Below, in pieces: positions 56,326 to 63,763 of a stretch of DNA of 64,000 nucleotides (its first letter is position 1; the number at the start of each line of letters is the position of its first letter). A program made the position numbers and the translations under genes. The stretch is from the NCBI RefSeq assembly GCF_004348545.1, contig NZ_SMKL01000014.1, positions 1 to 64,000 of the forward strand, written 5' to 3'. The notes below the pieces were generated by a model that was not told the DNA's origin, did no database searches, and saw only the letters and a program-made list of their open reading frames with translations. Source of the DNA: Jiangella ureilytica. GTDB lineage: Bacteria; Actinomycetota; Actinomycetes; Jiangellales; Jiangellaceae.

Positions 56326-57735
56326 ATGACGTCTCCGGGCCCACTGGAACGCGGTGTCTACGCCAACCGCACGCTGAACCTGCGCTCCGTCCAGGCCATC
56401 GGCTACGACATGGACTACACGCTCATCCACTACCGGACCGAGGCGTGGGAACGCACGGCGTTCGAGCACGCCACGCGGGTGCTGGCGGCCGGCGACTACC
56501 CCGTCGCCGGTCTCGTGTTCGAGCCCGACCGCTACCTGCAGGGCCTGGTCATCGACCTCGACCTCGGCAACCTGGTGAAGGCGACCCGCTTCGGCTACGT
56601 CATCCAGGCCCAGCACGGCACCCGGCAGCTCTCGTTCGACGAGCTGCGCACCACGTACGCCGGTGTCACCGTCGACCTCAGCAACCCGCGCTTCCGGTTC
56701 ATGAACACCCTGTTCACCATCTCGGAGTCCGCCCTCTACGCGCAGTTCGTCGACCGCCTCGACGACGGCACCATTCCCGGCCCGCTGGGCTACGACGAGC
56801 TGTACCGCATCGTGTCGGGGGCGCTCGACGAGTCGCACATGACCGGCGCGCTGAAGGCCGAGATCGTCGCCGACCCGGACCGGTTCTGCGACATCGACCC
56901 CGACACCGCGCCGACCCTCATCGACCAGCGACTGGCCGGCAAGCGGCTGCTGCTCATCACCAACAGCGAGTGGGCCTACACGAAGGCGATGATGAGCTAC
57001 GCCTTCGACCGCCACGTCCCGTCGGGCTCCTGGCGCGACCTGTTCGACATCGTCGTCGTGGCCGCCGCCAAGCCCCGGTTCTTCGCCGAGGTCGAGCCGG
57101 CGTTCCGGGTGGTCGACCCCGAACGCGGGCTGTTGCAGCCGCACTGGGGCCCGTTCAAGACCGGCGAGGTGTACCACGGCGGCAATGCGCGCCGGGTCGA
57201 GCAGAGCCTGCAGCTCACCGGCGACGAGATCCTCTACGTCGGCGACCACCTGTTCGGCGACGTCCACGTCACGAAGTCGGCGCTGCGCTGGCGCACGGCG
57301 CTCATCATGCGCGAGCTCGAGGCCGAGATCGCCGCTGCCATCGCCTTCGCCGACGACGAGCGCGAGCTGCGCCGGCTCATGGGCGAGAAGGCCGACCTCG
57401 AGGACCGCCTCGCCCACGCCCGCATCGCCCAGCTGCGCCCCGGCGACGACGCGCCGCGCGAGACGGTCGAGGCGCTGCGCGAGGCCCTGCGCGCCCTCGA
57501 CGAGCGGATCGTGCCGCTCGCCCGCGCCGCCGGCGAGCTCGGCAACGCCACCTGGGGCCCGATGATGCGGGCCGGCAACGACAAGAGCCTGTTCGCCCGC
57601 CAGGTCGAGAAGTACGCCGACATCTACACCTCGCGTGTGGCCAACCTCGGCCGCCGCACGCCGTTCGCGTTTCTCCGCGCCGCGCGCACCTCGCTGCCAC
57701 ACGACATCATGCCGCGCGAGATCGCCCCCGAATAG
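56326..57735 (+). CDS. HAD-IG family 5'-nucleotidase (cN-II-like)
   Basis: A 469-aa cytosolic nucleotidase of the purine 5'-nucleotidase class. Motif I is GYDMDYTLIHY (two Asp), motif II LLLITNSEWAY, motif III Lys in GPFKTGEVY and motif IV LYVGDHLFGDV. The C-terminal section (RELRRLMGEKADLEDRLAHA) is a helical extension. It would remove 5'-phosphate from IMP/GMP-like nucleotides. It follows the VOC gene by 9 bp and may be co-transcribed. A strong hairpin at 57809-57851 terminates it. Confidence 0.9.
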   Translation: MTSPGPLERGVYANRTLNLRSVQAIGYDMDYTLIHYRTEAWERTAFEHATRVLAAGDYPVAGLVFEPDRYLQGLVIDLDLGNLVKATRFGYVIQAQHGTRQLSFDELRTTYAGVTVDLSNPRFRFMNTLFTISESALYAQFVDRLDDGTIPGPLGYDELYRIVSGALDESHMTGALKAEIVADPDRFCDIDPDTAPTLIDQRLAGKRLLLITNSEWAYTKAMMSYAFDRHVPSGSWRDLFDIVVVAAAKPRFFAEVEPAFRVVDPERGLLQPHWGPFKTGEVYHGGNARRVEQSLQLTGDEILYVGDHLFGDVHVTKSALRWRTALIMRELEAEIAAAIAFADDERELRRLMGEKADLEDRLAHARIAQLRPGDDAPRETVEALREALRALDERIVPLARAAGELGNATWGPMMRAGNDKSLFARQVEKYADIYTSRVANLGRRTPFAFLRAARTSLPHDIMPREIAPE

Positions 57736-57808
57736 GGCGCCCCACCCAGGCCGGACAACCGGCGTCAATCACGACATTCGCCGCCGCCGAATTCGGGGCG
57801 ACACAAGA

Positions 57809-57851
57809 CCGTCCGCGCATGTCCGGGGAATCCCAGGACATACGCGGACGG
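57809..57851. terminator. Terminator-like hairpin between convergent genes
   Basis: CCGTCCGCG-c-ATGTCC (57809-57824) pairs with GGACAT-a-CGCGGACGG (57836-57851): 15 pairs with one opposed mismatch and an 11-base loop. It serves the nucleotidase and the minus-strand peptide gene. Confidence 0.75.
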
Positions 57852-57907
57852 GTGGTGGGGAGCCGCCAAGCGCCCACCGGATGGAGAAGGGCTTACCTGC
57901 CGGCGCC

Positions 57908-57991
57908 TCAGCCGAGGAGGCCGGTGACCGTCCCCAGCAGCTGGTTGACCAGCGCGACGATGGTGTCCAGGAGACCCGAAAGTGCGTCCAT
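57908..57991 (-). CDS. 27-residue hydrophobic/amphipathic peptide
   Basis: ATG at 57991 with a full AAGGAG (58006-58001) nine bases upstream, encoding MDALSGLLDTIVALVNQLLG then TVTGLLG and TGA. Leucine/valine repeats every three to four residues make an amphipathic helix of modulin-like type with a single acidic face, no basic residue and no cleavage site. Codon use matches the genome. The region in front (58000-58210) is unusually A/T-rich, which fits a strong promoter. Nothing adjoining reveals a role. Could be a secreted surface-active, pore-forming or toxin-like peptide (inference). Confidence 0.55.
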   Translation of the reverse strand: MDALSGLLDTIVALVNQLLGTVTGLLG

Positions 57992-58349
57992 GATCTTTGA
58001 CTCCTTCGTGGGAAAAGAACCTCTGTTGGCGAACCAGCAGGGTCAAGCTTTCGGTCCGGACGACCCCGTGTGTTCTTGACCGTGAGTCTAAACAGTCAAA
58101 GAAGTTGCGCAAGGAGAAACGCAGAAATCTTTCCCGCGTGTCGTCGCATTAACATTCCCCTCGTGCTGAATGTGCGGCGAAAACGGACATAGCTTCCTTG
58201 ACTGACCCCTTCACAGGCTTGTCACAGCTTGTCGCGGCGGCGCCGCCTCGGCCGCGTACGAACGTGGAGACCCACCCTGGGGCGGGCCGACCCTAGACTC
58301 GGGTTCTGACCGCGCCGGAGACGATCCATCCAGATGAAGGGGCACCGAC
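57992..58349. other. A/T-rich intergenic region
   Basis: It holds the ribosome site of the 27-aa peptide and probably its promoter (a TTGACT box on the minus strand near 58103). A plus-strand TTGACT near 58198 could serve the antiporter genes. Base composition is clearly lower in GC than the surroundings. No other gene seen. Confidence 0.45.
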
Positions 58350-58577
58350 ATGGGCCAGGGCGTGCACATGCAGGAGTTGCCGGGCATCGGCAAGCGGTAC
58401 GACATCGACCTGGGCAGCGCGACGCAGCGGGTCTCGGTCGTCGTGCGCCGCGGCGACATCCGCGACCTCTACGTCTTCACCAGCAAGGGCGACGAGCCGA
58501 CCGCCGTCCTCGAGCTGAGCCGCGAGCAGGCGCTGAAGCTGGGCGCGGTCCTCACTGGCACGTTCTTCGAGGGATAG
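58350..58577 (+). CDS. Short KhtT/AmhM-like antiporter regulatory subunit
   Basis: A 75-aa protein matching only the N-terminal module of cation/proton antiporter regulatory proteins: ELPGIGKRYDIDLGSATQR, then VSVVVRRGDIRDLYVFTSKG and AVLELSREQALKLGAVLTG. The TrkA_C/RCK ligand domain normally following (another 80 residues) is absent; the frame ends TFFEG. Start at 58350, with 58368 possible. Six bases separate it from the antiporter gene, so it is presumably its cytoplasmic subunit. Confidence 0.78.
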   Translation: MGQGVHMQELPGIGKRYDIDLGSATQRVSVVVRRGDIRDLYVFTSKGDEPTAVLELSREQALKLGAVLTGTFFEG

Positions 58578-58583
58578 GCGCAC

Positions 58584-60068
58584 GTGCACGCTGATCTCAT
58601 CGGGCTGGGCGCCATCGTCCTGCTCGCCGGTCTGGTCGCCCGCCTGGGCCGTCGGTACGGCTTTCCCACCGTCCCCTGCTACATGCTCATCGGCATCGTG
58701 TTCGGCCCCGGCACGCCCGGTCCCGTGCTGGTCGAGCATCCCGAGGACCTCACGCTGCTCGCGTCGCTGGGACTGGTCCTGCTGCTGTTCCATCTCGGCG
58801 TGGAGTTCCCGGCCGAGCAGGTGCTGGGCAGCGGCAAACGGCTGTTCATCGCGGCCGGCGTCTACATCGGTCTCAACGTCAGCGCGGGGCTCGGGCTCGG
58901 CTTCGCGCTGGGATGGGGGACGTCCGAGGCGCTGGTCATCGCGGGAGCGCTGGGCATCTCCTCGTCCGCCATCGCGACGAAGCTGCTCATCGAGCTGCGA
59001 CGGCTGACCAACGCCGAGACGCCGATCATCCTCGGCGTCATCGTCATCGAGGACATCTTCCTCGCGTTCTACCTCGCGCTGCTGGCGCCCGTGCTCAACA
59101 ACTCCGGCTCGACGCTGGACTTCATCGTCGACCTGCTGATCAGCTTCGGCTTCTTGGTGGCGCTGTTCGCGCTGGCCCGCTGGGGTGCGCGGGCCGTCGC
59201 GATGCTCCTCGACTCCCGCGAGGACGAGCTGCTGGCCATCCTCATGGTCGGGCTGGTGGTGCTGGTGGCCGGCGTGGCGCTCGAGGTCGGCGTCTCCGAG
59301 GCCATCGGCGCGCTGATGATCGGCCTGGTGGTGTCGCGGACGGCGTTGAAGGAGCGGGTCGAGCAGCTGGTACTGCCGCTGCGCGACGTGTTCGCGGCGG
59401 TGTTCTTCATCTCGTTCGGGCTCACCATCGACATCGGCGACCTGGGTGGTGTGGCGCTGCCGGTGGCCATCGCCGTCTGCGCGACGCTGGTGACGAACCT
59501 GACCGCCGGCGTGTTCACGGCCCGGCTGTTCGGGTTCAACCAGCGCGCGGCCACGAACATCGGCCTGACGGTGCTGGGCCGCGGCGAGTTCTCGCTGATC
59601 CTGGCGACGCTGGCCATCGCGGCCGGCCTGGACCAGCGCATGGGCCCGTTCGTCGCGCTGTACGTGCTGGTGCTGGCCATCGCGGCGCCGCTGCTGGCGT
59701 CGCAGTCGCGGCACTTCGCCCGGTTCGTGCCCGACCGGTTGCTGCGCTCGCGCTGGAAGTACGTGCAGTCCGAGACCATGAGCACGGCCTGCATCCACCA
59801 GGATCAGATGGAGGTCACCGAGACCGGCATCGACGTCTGCCAGCAGTGCGTCGACGACGGCGGCACCTGGGTGCAGCTGCGACTGTGCATGAAGTGCGGG
59901 CTCGTGGCCTGCTGCGACGACTCGCCGGCCCGGCACGCGCGCGCGCACTACGAGGACGAGCACCACCCCGTCATCCAGTCGCTGCAGCCTGGTGCGGACT
60001 GGCAGTACTGCTACGTCGACGAGATCCTGGTGCGCGAGCCGCTGGGCCAGGCCCGCACCGGGGGCTGA
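58584..60068 (+). CDS. CPA2 (Kef-type) cation/proton antiporter fused to a UBP-type zinc finger
   Basis: A 494-aa protein. Residues 1-385 hold about 12 TM helices of the CPA2 family (GFPTVPCYMLIGIVFGPGTP; GRGEFSLILATLAIAAGLDQ). From about 403 follows a ubiquitin-hydrolase-type zinc finger: ACIHQD, VCQQC, GGTWVQLRLCMKCGLVACCD, HARAHYEDEHHPV and WQYCYVDE, with all Cys/His ligands. This domain may bind C-terminal Gly-Gly tails of modifier-like proteins (known for eukaryotic UBP fingers). GTG start at 58584. Converges on the GNAT gene within 2 bp. The ion transported (K+ or Na+) is not determined. Confidence 0.88.
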   Translation: MHADLIGLGAIVLLAGLVARLGRRYGFPTVPCYMLIGIVFGPGTPGPVLVEHPEDLTLLASLGLVLLLFHLGVEFPAEQVLGSGKRLFIAAGVYIGLNVSAGLGLGFALGWGTSEALVIAGALGISSSAIATKLLIELRRLTNAETPIILGVIVIEDIFLAFYLALLAPVLNNSGSTLDFIVDLLISFGFLVALFALARWGARAVAMLLDSREDELLAILMVGLVVLVAGVALEVGVSEAIGALMIGLVVSRTALKERVEQLVLPLRDVFAAVFFISFGLTIDIGDLGGVALPVAIAVCATLVTNLTAGVFTARLFGFNQRAATNIGLTVLGRGEFSLILATLAIAAGLDQRMGPFVALYVLVLAIAAPLLASQSRHFARFVPDRLLRSRWKYVQSETMSTACIHQDQMEVTETGIDVCQQCVDDGGTWVQLRLCMKCGLVACCDDSPARHARAHYEDEHHPVIQSLQPGADWQYCYVDEILVREPLGQARTGG

Positions 60069-60069
60069 G

Positions 60070-60594
60070 TCATGTCGTGACGTAGATCCACTCGAGGCCG
60101 TCGAAGCCGAGCCCGTCGAGGTGCTCGGCCCTGGTCAGCCCGGCCCGGACGGCGACCCGCTGGGAGGCGTGGTTGTCCGGCCGGATCCGGGCGACCACGG
60201 GCACGCCCGGCAGGTGCTTCGCGCTCCAGCCGACGGCAGCTCGCGCGGCCTCGGCGGCGAGGCCGTTCCCCCACCAGGCGGGGTCGAACCCGTAGAACAG
60301 GTTCGCGACCTGGTCGTCGCGGAACCACATGTACTTGAGGCCGCAGAACCCGACCGGGCGGTGGGACTGGTGCCGCAGCACCGTCCAGTAGCCGAACCCC
60401 TCGACCCGCCAGTGCTCGTCCCAGCTGCGGTACAGGCTCTCGGCGCCGTCGCGGTCGCGCAGCAAGTTGGACGGGTTGTGCTGGCACGAGCGCGGGTCGC
60501 GGTAGACGTGGAAGATCACGTCGACGTCCTCGGGGACCGGGCGCCGCAGCAGCAGCCGGTCGGTCACAAGCGTGGTGTGCCCGGCATCCGTCAC
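60070..60594 (-). CDS. GNAT acetyltransferase (RimJ/RimL-like)
   Basis: A 174-aa acetyltransferase: LVTDRLLLRRPVPEDVDVIF at the N-terminus, VGFCGLKYMWFRDDQVANLF, then FDPAWWGNGLAAEAARAAVG as the acetyl-CoA loop and RPDNHASQRVAVRAGL. GTG at 60594. The target is unknown. Confidence 0.86.
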   Translation of the reverse strand: MTDAGHTTLVTDRLLLRRPVPEDVDVIFHVYRDPRSCQHNPSNLLRDRDGAESLYRSWDEHWRVEGFGYWTVLRHQSHRPVGFCGLKYMWFRDDQVANLFYGFDPAWWGNGLAAEAARAAVGWSAKHLPGVPVVARIRPDNHASQRVAVRAGLTRAEHLDGLGFDGLEWIYVTT

Positions 60595-60604
60595 GTTCCG
60601 GACG

Positions 60605-61249
60605 TTACTCGCCGCCGATGACGATCATGCGAACGGCCAGCACCACGATGACGGCACTGGAGACGAACGCCGTCGTCAGCCGTCCGCGCGGGCTCGTCAC
60701 GAACCGCCCGAGCAGCGCTCCCCCGCCGGCCAGTAGCAGTTGCCAGCTGGCCGACGCGGCGAACGCGGCGGCGACGAACACCGCCGCCTCGGCGCCGGCG
60801 GCGAGCTCGGCGCCGCTGCCGATGACCAGCGCGGCGAAGTACACCACCGTCATCGGGTTGATCGCCGTGATGCCGAGGAACGTGACGTAGGAACGCAGCG
60901 GGGTCTCCCGGCGCGGCTCCGCGGCCGGCCCGACGGTGTCGAGCCCCGGTCCCGCGCGGTGCCGGCGGTAGGCCGCGACGGCGCCGGCGGCGGCCATGAC
61001 CAGCAGGACGGCCGCCGAGGAATAGCGCAGCGGCTGCGCGTACGGCTCGATGGCGCCGGCCAGCGCGGCCCCGCCCAGCACGGCGGCGACGGCGTAGCCG
61101 CCGTCGACGGTCGCGATGCCCAGGGCGGCCGCACCGCCCACTCGCAGTGAGGTGCGCGCCGTCAGTGCGACGAGGTAGGCGCCCACGGCACCGACCGGGA
61201 TCGCGATGCCATAGCCGGCCAGCAACCCCGCGACGATGGCCGCGCTCAT
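60605..61249 (-). CDS. LysE-family exporter
   Basis: A 214-aa membrane protein with six TM segments: AGLLAGYGIAIPVGAVGAYL at the start, ALGIATVDGGYAVAAVLGGA, FLGITAINPMTVVYFAALVI (conserved N-P) and a C-terminal TM ending VIGGE. LysE/RhtB members export basic amino acids, threonine or related compounds. ATG at 61249 chosen over a frame beginning 39 codons earlier, which is Arg/Pro-rich. It is divergent from the PNPOx-like gene. Confidence 0.87.
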   Translation of the reverse strand: MSAAIVAGLLAGYGIAIPVGAVGAYLVALTARTSLRVGGAAALGIATVDGGYAVAAVLGGAALAGAIEPYAQPLRYSSAAVLLVMAAAGAVAAYRRHRAGPGLDTVGPAAEPRRETPLRSYVTFLGITAINPMTVVYFAALVIGSGAELAAGAEAAVFVAAAFAASASWQLLLAGGGALLGRFVTSPRGRLTTAFVSSAVIVVLAVRMIVIGGE

Positions 61250-61356
61250 GGCGTGGGCAGGATCGACCTCGCGTCCGGGCGCGTCTGCTGCTGCGTCTTC
61301 GCCGGGCGGGCGGCGGCGGTCAGCGGGCGGGGTCCGGGAGTCGAGATCATGGAGGG

Positions 61357-61986
61357 ATGATGGCAAACGACGGCGCCGGGCTCAACGGAGTTTCCGGCCA
61401 CCCGCTGCGGCTGCTGGCGGACTGGGTGGCCGCGGCGGGGGGCGGGAGCGCCGCCCGCTGCTTCACCTTCACGACGGCGTCGCCCGACGGCGCCCCGCAC
61501 GCGCGGACGGTGCTCGCCACGGCCATCGACGACGCCGCCGTGCGGTTCCACACCTCCCGCCCGTCCGTGAAGACGACGGACGTGGTCGCGAACCCGCGGG
61601 CCGCGGGCGTGTTCTTCTGGCCTTCGCCGGCCCGGCAGGTGACGCTGCACGGCCGGGCGGCCGTGCTGACGCCGTCGCCGTCCGAGGCGCGATCCTGGTA
61701 CGCGGCGCTGTCGCCGCGCCTGCGGGCGCTGGCCTGGACCCACGACGAGGTCGCCGACGCGTCCGGCGGCGTCGAGGGTGCGCCAGTCGACCCGGCCGTG
61801 GTGCGGGCGGTGTTCGAGCGGTACATCGCGGCCGACCCGCCGCAGCCGCCGCCGTCGTGGACCCCCCTCGCGCTGGTCCCCGACCGCGTCGACGTCTGGT
61901 GGATGCCCGAGGGCAGCGGCATCGCCACTCGCGCCCGCTTCATCCGCCACGACGGCGGCTGGTCACACCGCTACGTGCTGCCCTGA
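61357..61986 (+). CDS. Pyridoxamine 5'-phosphate oxidase-like flavoprotein
   Basis: A 209-aa split-barrel flavin protein. CFTFTTASPDGAPHARTVLA, then VRFHTSRPSVKTTDVVANPR and VFFWPSPARQVTLHG bind FMN. The C-terminus DRVDVWWMPEGSGIATRARF with RYVLP matches the PNPOx dimerisation end, which supports a PdxH-like assignment, though the sequence is divergent and may act on another substrate. GGAGGG precedes ATG 61357; a second ATG is next. Its stop overlaps the convergent VapC by 16 bp. Confidence 0.8.
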   Translation: MMANDGAGLNGVSGHPLRLLADWVAAAGGGSAARCFTFTTASPDGAPHARTVLATAIDDAAVRFHTSRPSVKTTDVVANPRAAGVFFWPSPARQVTLHGRAAVLTPSPSEARSWYAALSPRLRALAWTHDEVADASGGVEGAPVDPAVVRAVFERYIAADPPQPPPSWTPLALVPDRVDVWWMPEGSGIATRARFIRHDGGWSHRYVLP

Positions 61987-62402
61987 CCCACGAACGGATC
62001 GAGCACGACGATGCCGGTCTCCTCGAAATCGCGCACGTTCCGGGTGGCCAGCGGCACGTCCTGGCTCGCGCAGATGGCCGCGATCTGCGCGTCGGGGACG
62101 GAGATGGGCCGCCCGATCGACTCGCGGTGCGCGACGATCCGGGCGTACTCGGCGGCCGCCGCGTCGTCGAACGGCAGCACGGCGGAGGGTGTGTGCGCCG
62201 CGAACGTCTCGCGGATGACCACCTCGAACCGCCGCCGGCGTCGGCCCTCGGGCAGCTTCTCGATGCCGTAGAGGATCTCGGCCTTCGTCACCGCCGTGAT
62301 CACCGTCTCGCCGAGGTGGGCACGCCGCCAGGCGACGACGTCGGGGTGTGGCACGGGCGTGAACAGCTCTGAGAGGACATTGGTGTCGAGGGCGATGATC
62401 AC
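61971..62402 (-). CDS. vapC: PIN-domain ribonuclease toxin (VapC family)
   Basis: A 143-aa PIN nuclease that would cleave RNA when freed from its antitoxin. Acidic site residues: D6 (ALDTNVLSE), E42 (TKAEILYG), D104 (VPDAQIAA) and D125 (NVRDFEETG), all present. It overlaps the antitoxin stop by 4 bases (ATGA), as typical. Some relatives are FitB-like. The toxin is likely active. Confidence 0.9.
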   Translation of the reverse strand: MIIALDTNVLSELFTPVPHPDVVAWRRAHLGETVITAVTKAEILYGIEKLPEGRRRRRFEVVIRETFAAHTPSAVLPFDDAAAAEYARIVAHRESIGRPISVPDAQIAAICASQDVPLATRNVRDFEETGIVVLDPFVGQGST

Positions 62403-62641
62403 TCGAAGGTCACCGGGCGCTGCGTCTCGGTTCGGGCTGGGAGCTCGAGGTCGACTCCGCCCACCGCCGCGGCCGCGTCGACCAGCGCGTCGACCAAGGA
62501 CTTCTGCCGCCGCGCGGGCGCCACGGCTTCGATGAGAATCTGCCGGACCTCGGTTTCGAGCGGACGGCCGCGCTGGGCCGCACGAACCCGGAGACGCTCT
62601 TTCACGTCGTCGGGCAGCTCACGTACCAGGATCTGGGCCAT
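62399..62641 (-). CDS. vapB: VapB/FitA-like antitoxin (ribbon-helix-helix)
   Basis: An 80-aa antitoxin: AQILVRELPDDVKERLRVRA, then AQRGRPLETEVRQILIEAVA is a FitA-type ribbon-helix-helix; the C-terminal tail (GGVDLELPARTETQRPVTFE) would occlude the toxin. AGGTG lies 7 bases before the ATG at 62641. A TATCAG-type inverted repeat upstream is its probable operator. Confidence 0.87.
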   Translation of the reverse strand: MAQILVRELPDDVKERLRVRAAQRGRPLETEVRQILIEAVAPARRQKSLVDALVDAAAAVGGVDLELPARTETQRPVTFE

Positions 62642-62654
62642 GCCGATCACCTCG

Positions 62655-62673
62655 CTGATATCAATGCTATCAG
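62655..62673. promoter_or_regulatory. Probable VapB operator
   Basis: CTGATA (62655-62660) and TATCAG (62668-62673) are inverted around TCAATGC, 14 bases before the antitoxin start, overlapping an A/T-rich -10-like stretch. Typical position for autorepression by the VapBC complex. Confidence 0.6.
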
Positions 62674-62990
62674 GGGACGCCGACGAGGCGCAGCAGTGCC
62701 GCCGTCGCGGCGGCGGCCAGCACGACCAGGACGAACGGGGCCCGCCGCCACGCGAGCAGCGCCCCGACGGCCACGCCGGCGGGCTTGGCGACCCCGGCGA
62801 ACTCGCGGCCGTCGAGGACGGCGGAGGTCGCGACGAGGGCCGCGAGCAGGACGATCGCCGACACCCCCAGCAGCTGCTCCACCCGCGGCGAGAGCGTGAC
62901 CCGGTCGCGCAGCATGGGACCGGCATACCGGAACGCGAACGTCCCGGCGCCCAGCACGAACACGGCCGCCACGAGCGCCGTCGCCGACAT
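62670..62990 (-). CDS. azlD: AzlD-type branched-chain amino acid transport subunit
   Basis: A 106-aa protein with three to four TM helices (ALVAAVFVLGAGTFAFRYAG; LGVSAIVLLAALVATSAVLD; VLVVLAAAATAALLRLVGV) that complements AzlC in export of branched-chain or similar amino acids. Start 62990; a GTG at 62996 would overlap azlC. Its 3' end overlaps the vapB operator. Confidence 0.85.
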   Translation of the reverse strand: MSATALVAAVFVLGAGTFAFRYAGPMLRDRVTLSPRVEQLLGVSAIVLLAALVATSAVLDGREFAGVAKPAGVAVGALLAWRRAPFVLVVLAAAATAALLRLVGVP

Positions 62991-62992
62991 CG

Positions 62993-63694
62993 TCACGCGG
63001 CCACCTCCTCCGACGACGGGTGCGCCGGCCGCGCCAGCGCCACGACGACACCGGCCAGTGCGAGCAGCACCGGCAGCCCGGCCTGCAGAAACGGCGCCGT
63101 CGCCAGTGCGATCGCCACCCCGACGACGCAGGCCAGCGCCGTCGTCCGGTCGCGCAGCGCCGGCAGCACCAGCGCCAGCAGCACGGCCGGGAAGGCGGCG
63201 TCGAGACCGAGCGCCGCCGGATCGCTGACCGCCGACCCTGCCGAGGCGCCCACGACCACGCCGATGTTCCAGCACGTGAACAGCGCGACGCCGCACGCCC
63301 AGTAGGCCGCCCGCCGGCGCGTCGCGTCGGGCTGGGCCAGCGCGAACGCCACCGTCTCGTCGACCATGACGTGGCTGCCGACGACACGCCGCCAGCCACG
63401 GCCGACGACGTCGCCGACGGTGAAGCCGAATACGACGTGCCGCACGTTCACCAGCAGCCCGGCCAGCACCGCCGCCACTGGGTTGCCGCCCGACGCGACC
63501 AGGCCGACGAACATGAACTGCGCCGCGCCGGCGAACACCACGACCGACAGCAGCATGGGAGCCCACACCGGCAGCCCCTCGCTCACCGCGATGGCGCCGA
63601 AGGACAGGCCGACCACCGCGTCGGCGACACACACGAGCGCGATATCTCGCGTCAGCGCCCGGTCGGCGCGTAGTGTTCGGTAGATCGAACGCAT
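62993..63694 (-). CDS. azlC: AzlC family transporter
   Basis: A 233-aa membrane protein with about eight TMs. Family motifs: VGLSFGAIAVSEGLPVWAPM, LLSVVVFAGAAQFMFVGLVA and NVRHVVFGFTVGDVV, then VMVDETVAFAL. AzlCD acts as amino-acid exporter. MRSIYRTLRADRAL at 63694 is the usual start. It adjoins azlD and faces the XRE gene. Confidence 0.88.
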   Translation of the reverse strand: MRSIYRTLRADRALTRDIALVCVADAVVGLSFGAIAVSEGLPVWAPMLLSVVVFAGAAQFMFVGLVASGGNPVAAVLAGLLVNVRHVVFGFTVGDVVGRGWRRVVGSHVMVDETVAFALAQPDATRRRAAYWACGVALFTCWNIGVVVGASAGSAVSDPAALGLDAAFPAVLLALVLPALRDRTTALACVVGVAIALATAPFLQAGLPVLLALAGVVVALARPAHPSSEEVAA

Positions 63695-63720
63695 GACCAC
63701 TACACTGAACGACGCATGAC

Positions 63721-63738
63721 CGTTCGTCAAGACGAACG
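63721..63738. promoter_or_regulatory. Perfect palindromic operator between azlC and the XRE gene
   Basis: CGTTCGTC (63721-63728) and GACGAACG (63731-63738) are perfectly inverted around AA. A partial copy (GAACGAC) occurs at 63707. Likely target of the divergent XRE regulator. Confidence 0.65.
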
Positions 63739-63763
63739 ACCGACCGATGGAGCGAACATCGTC

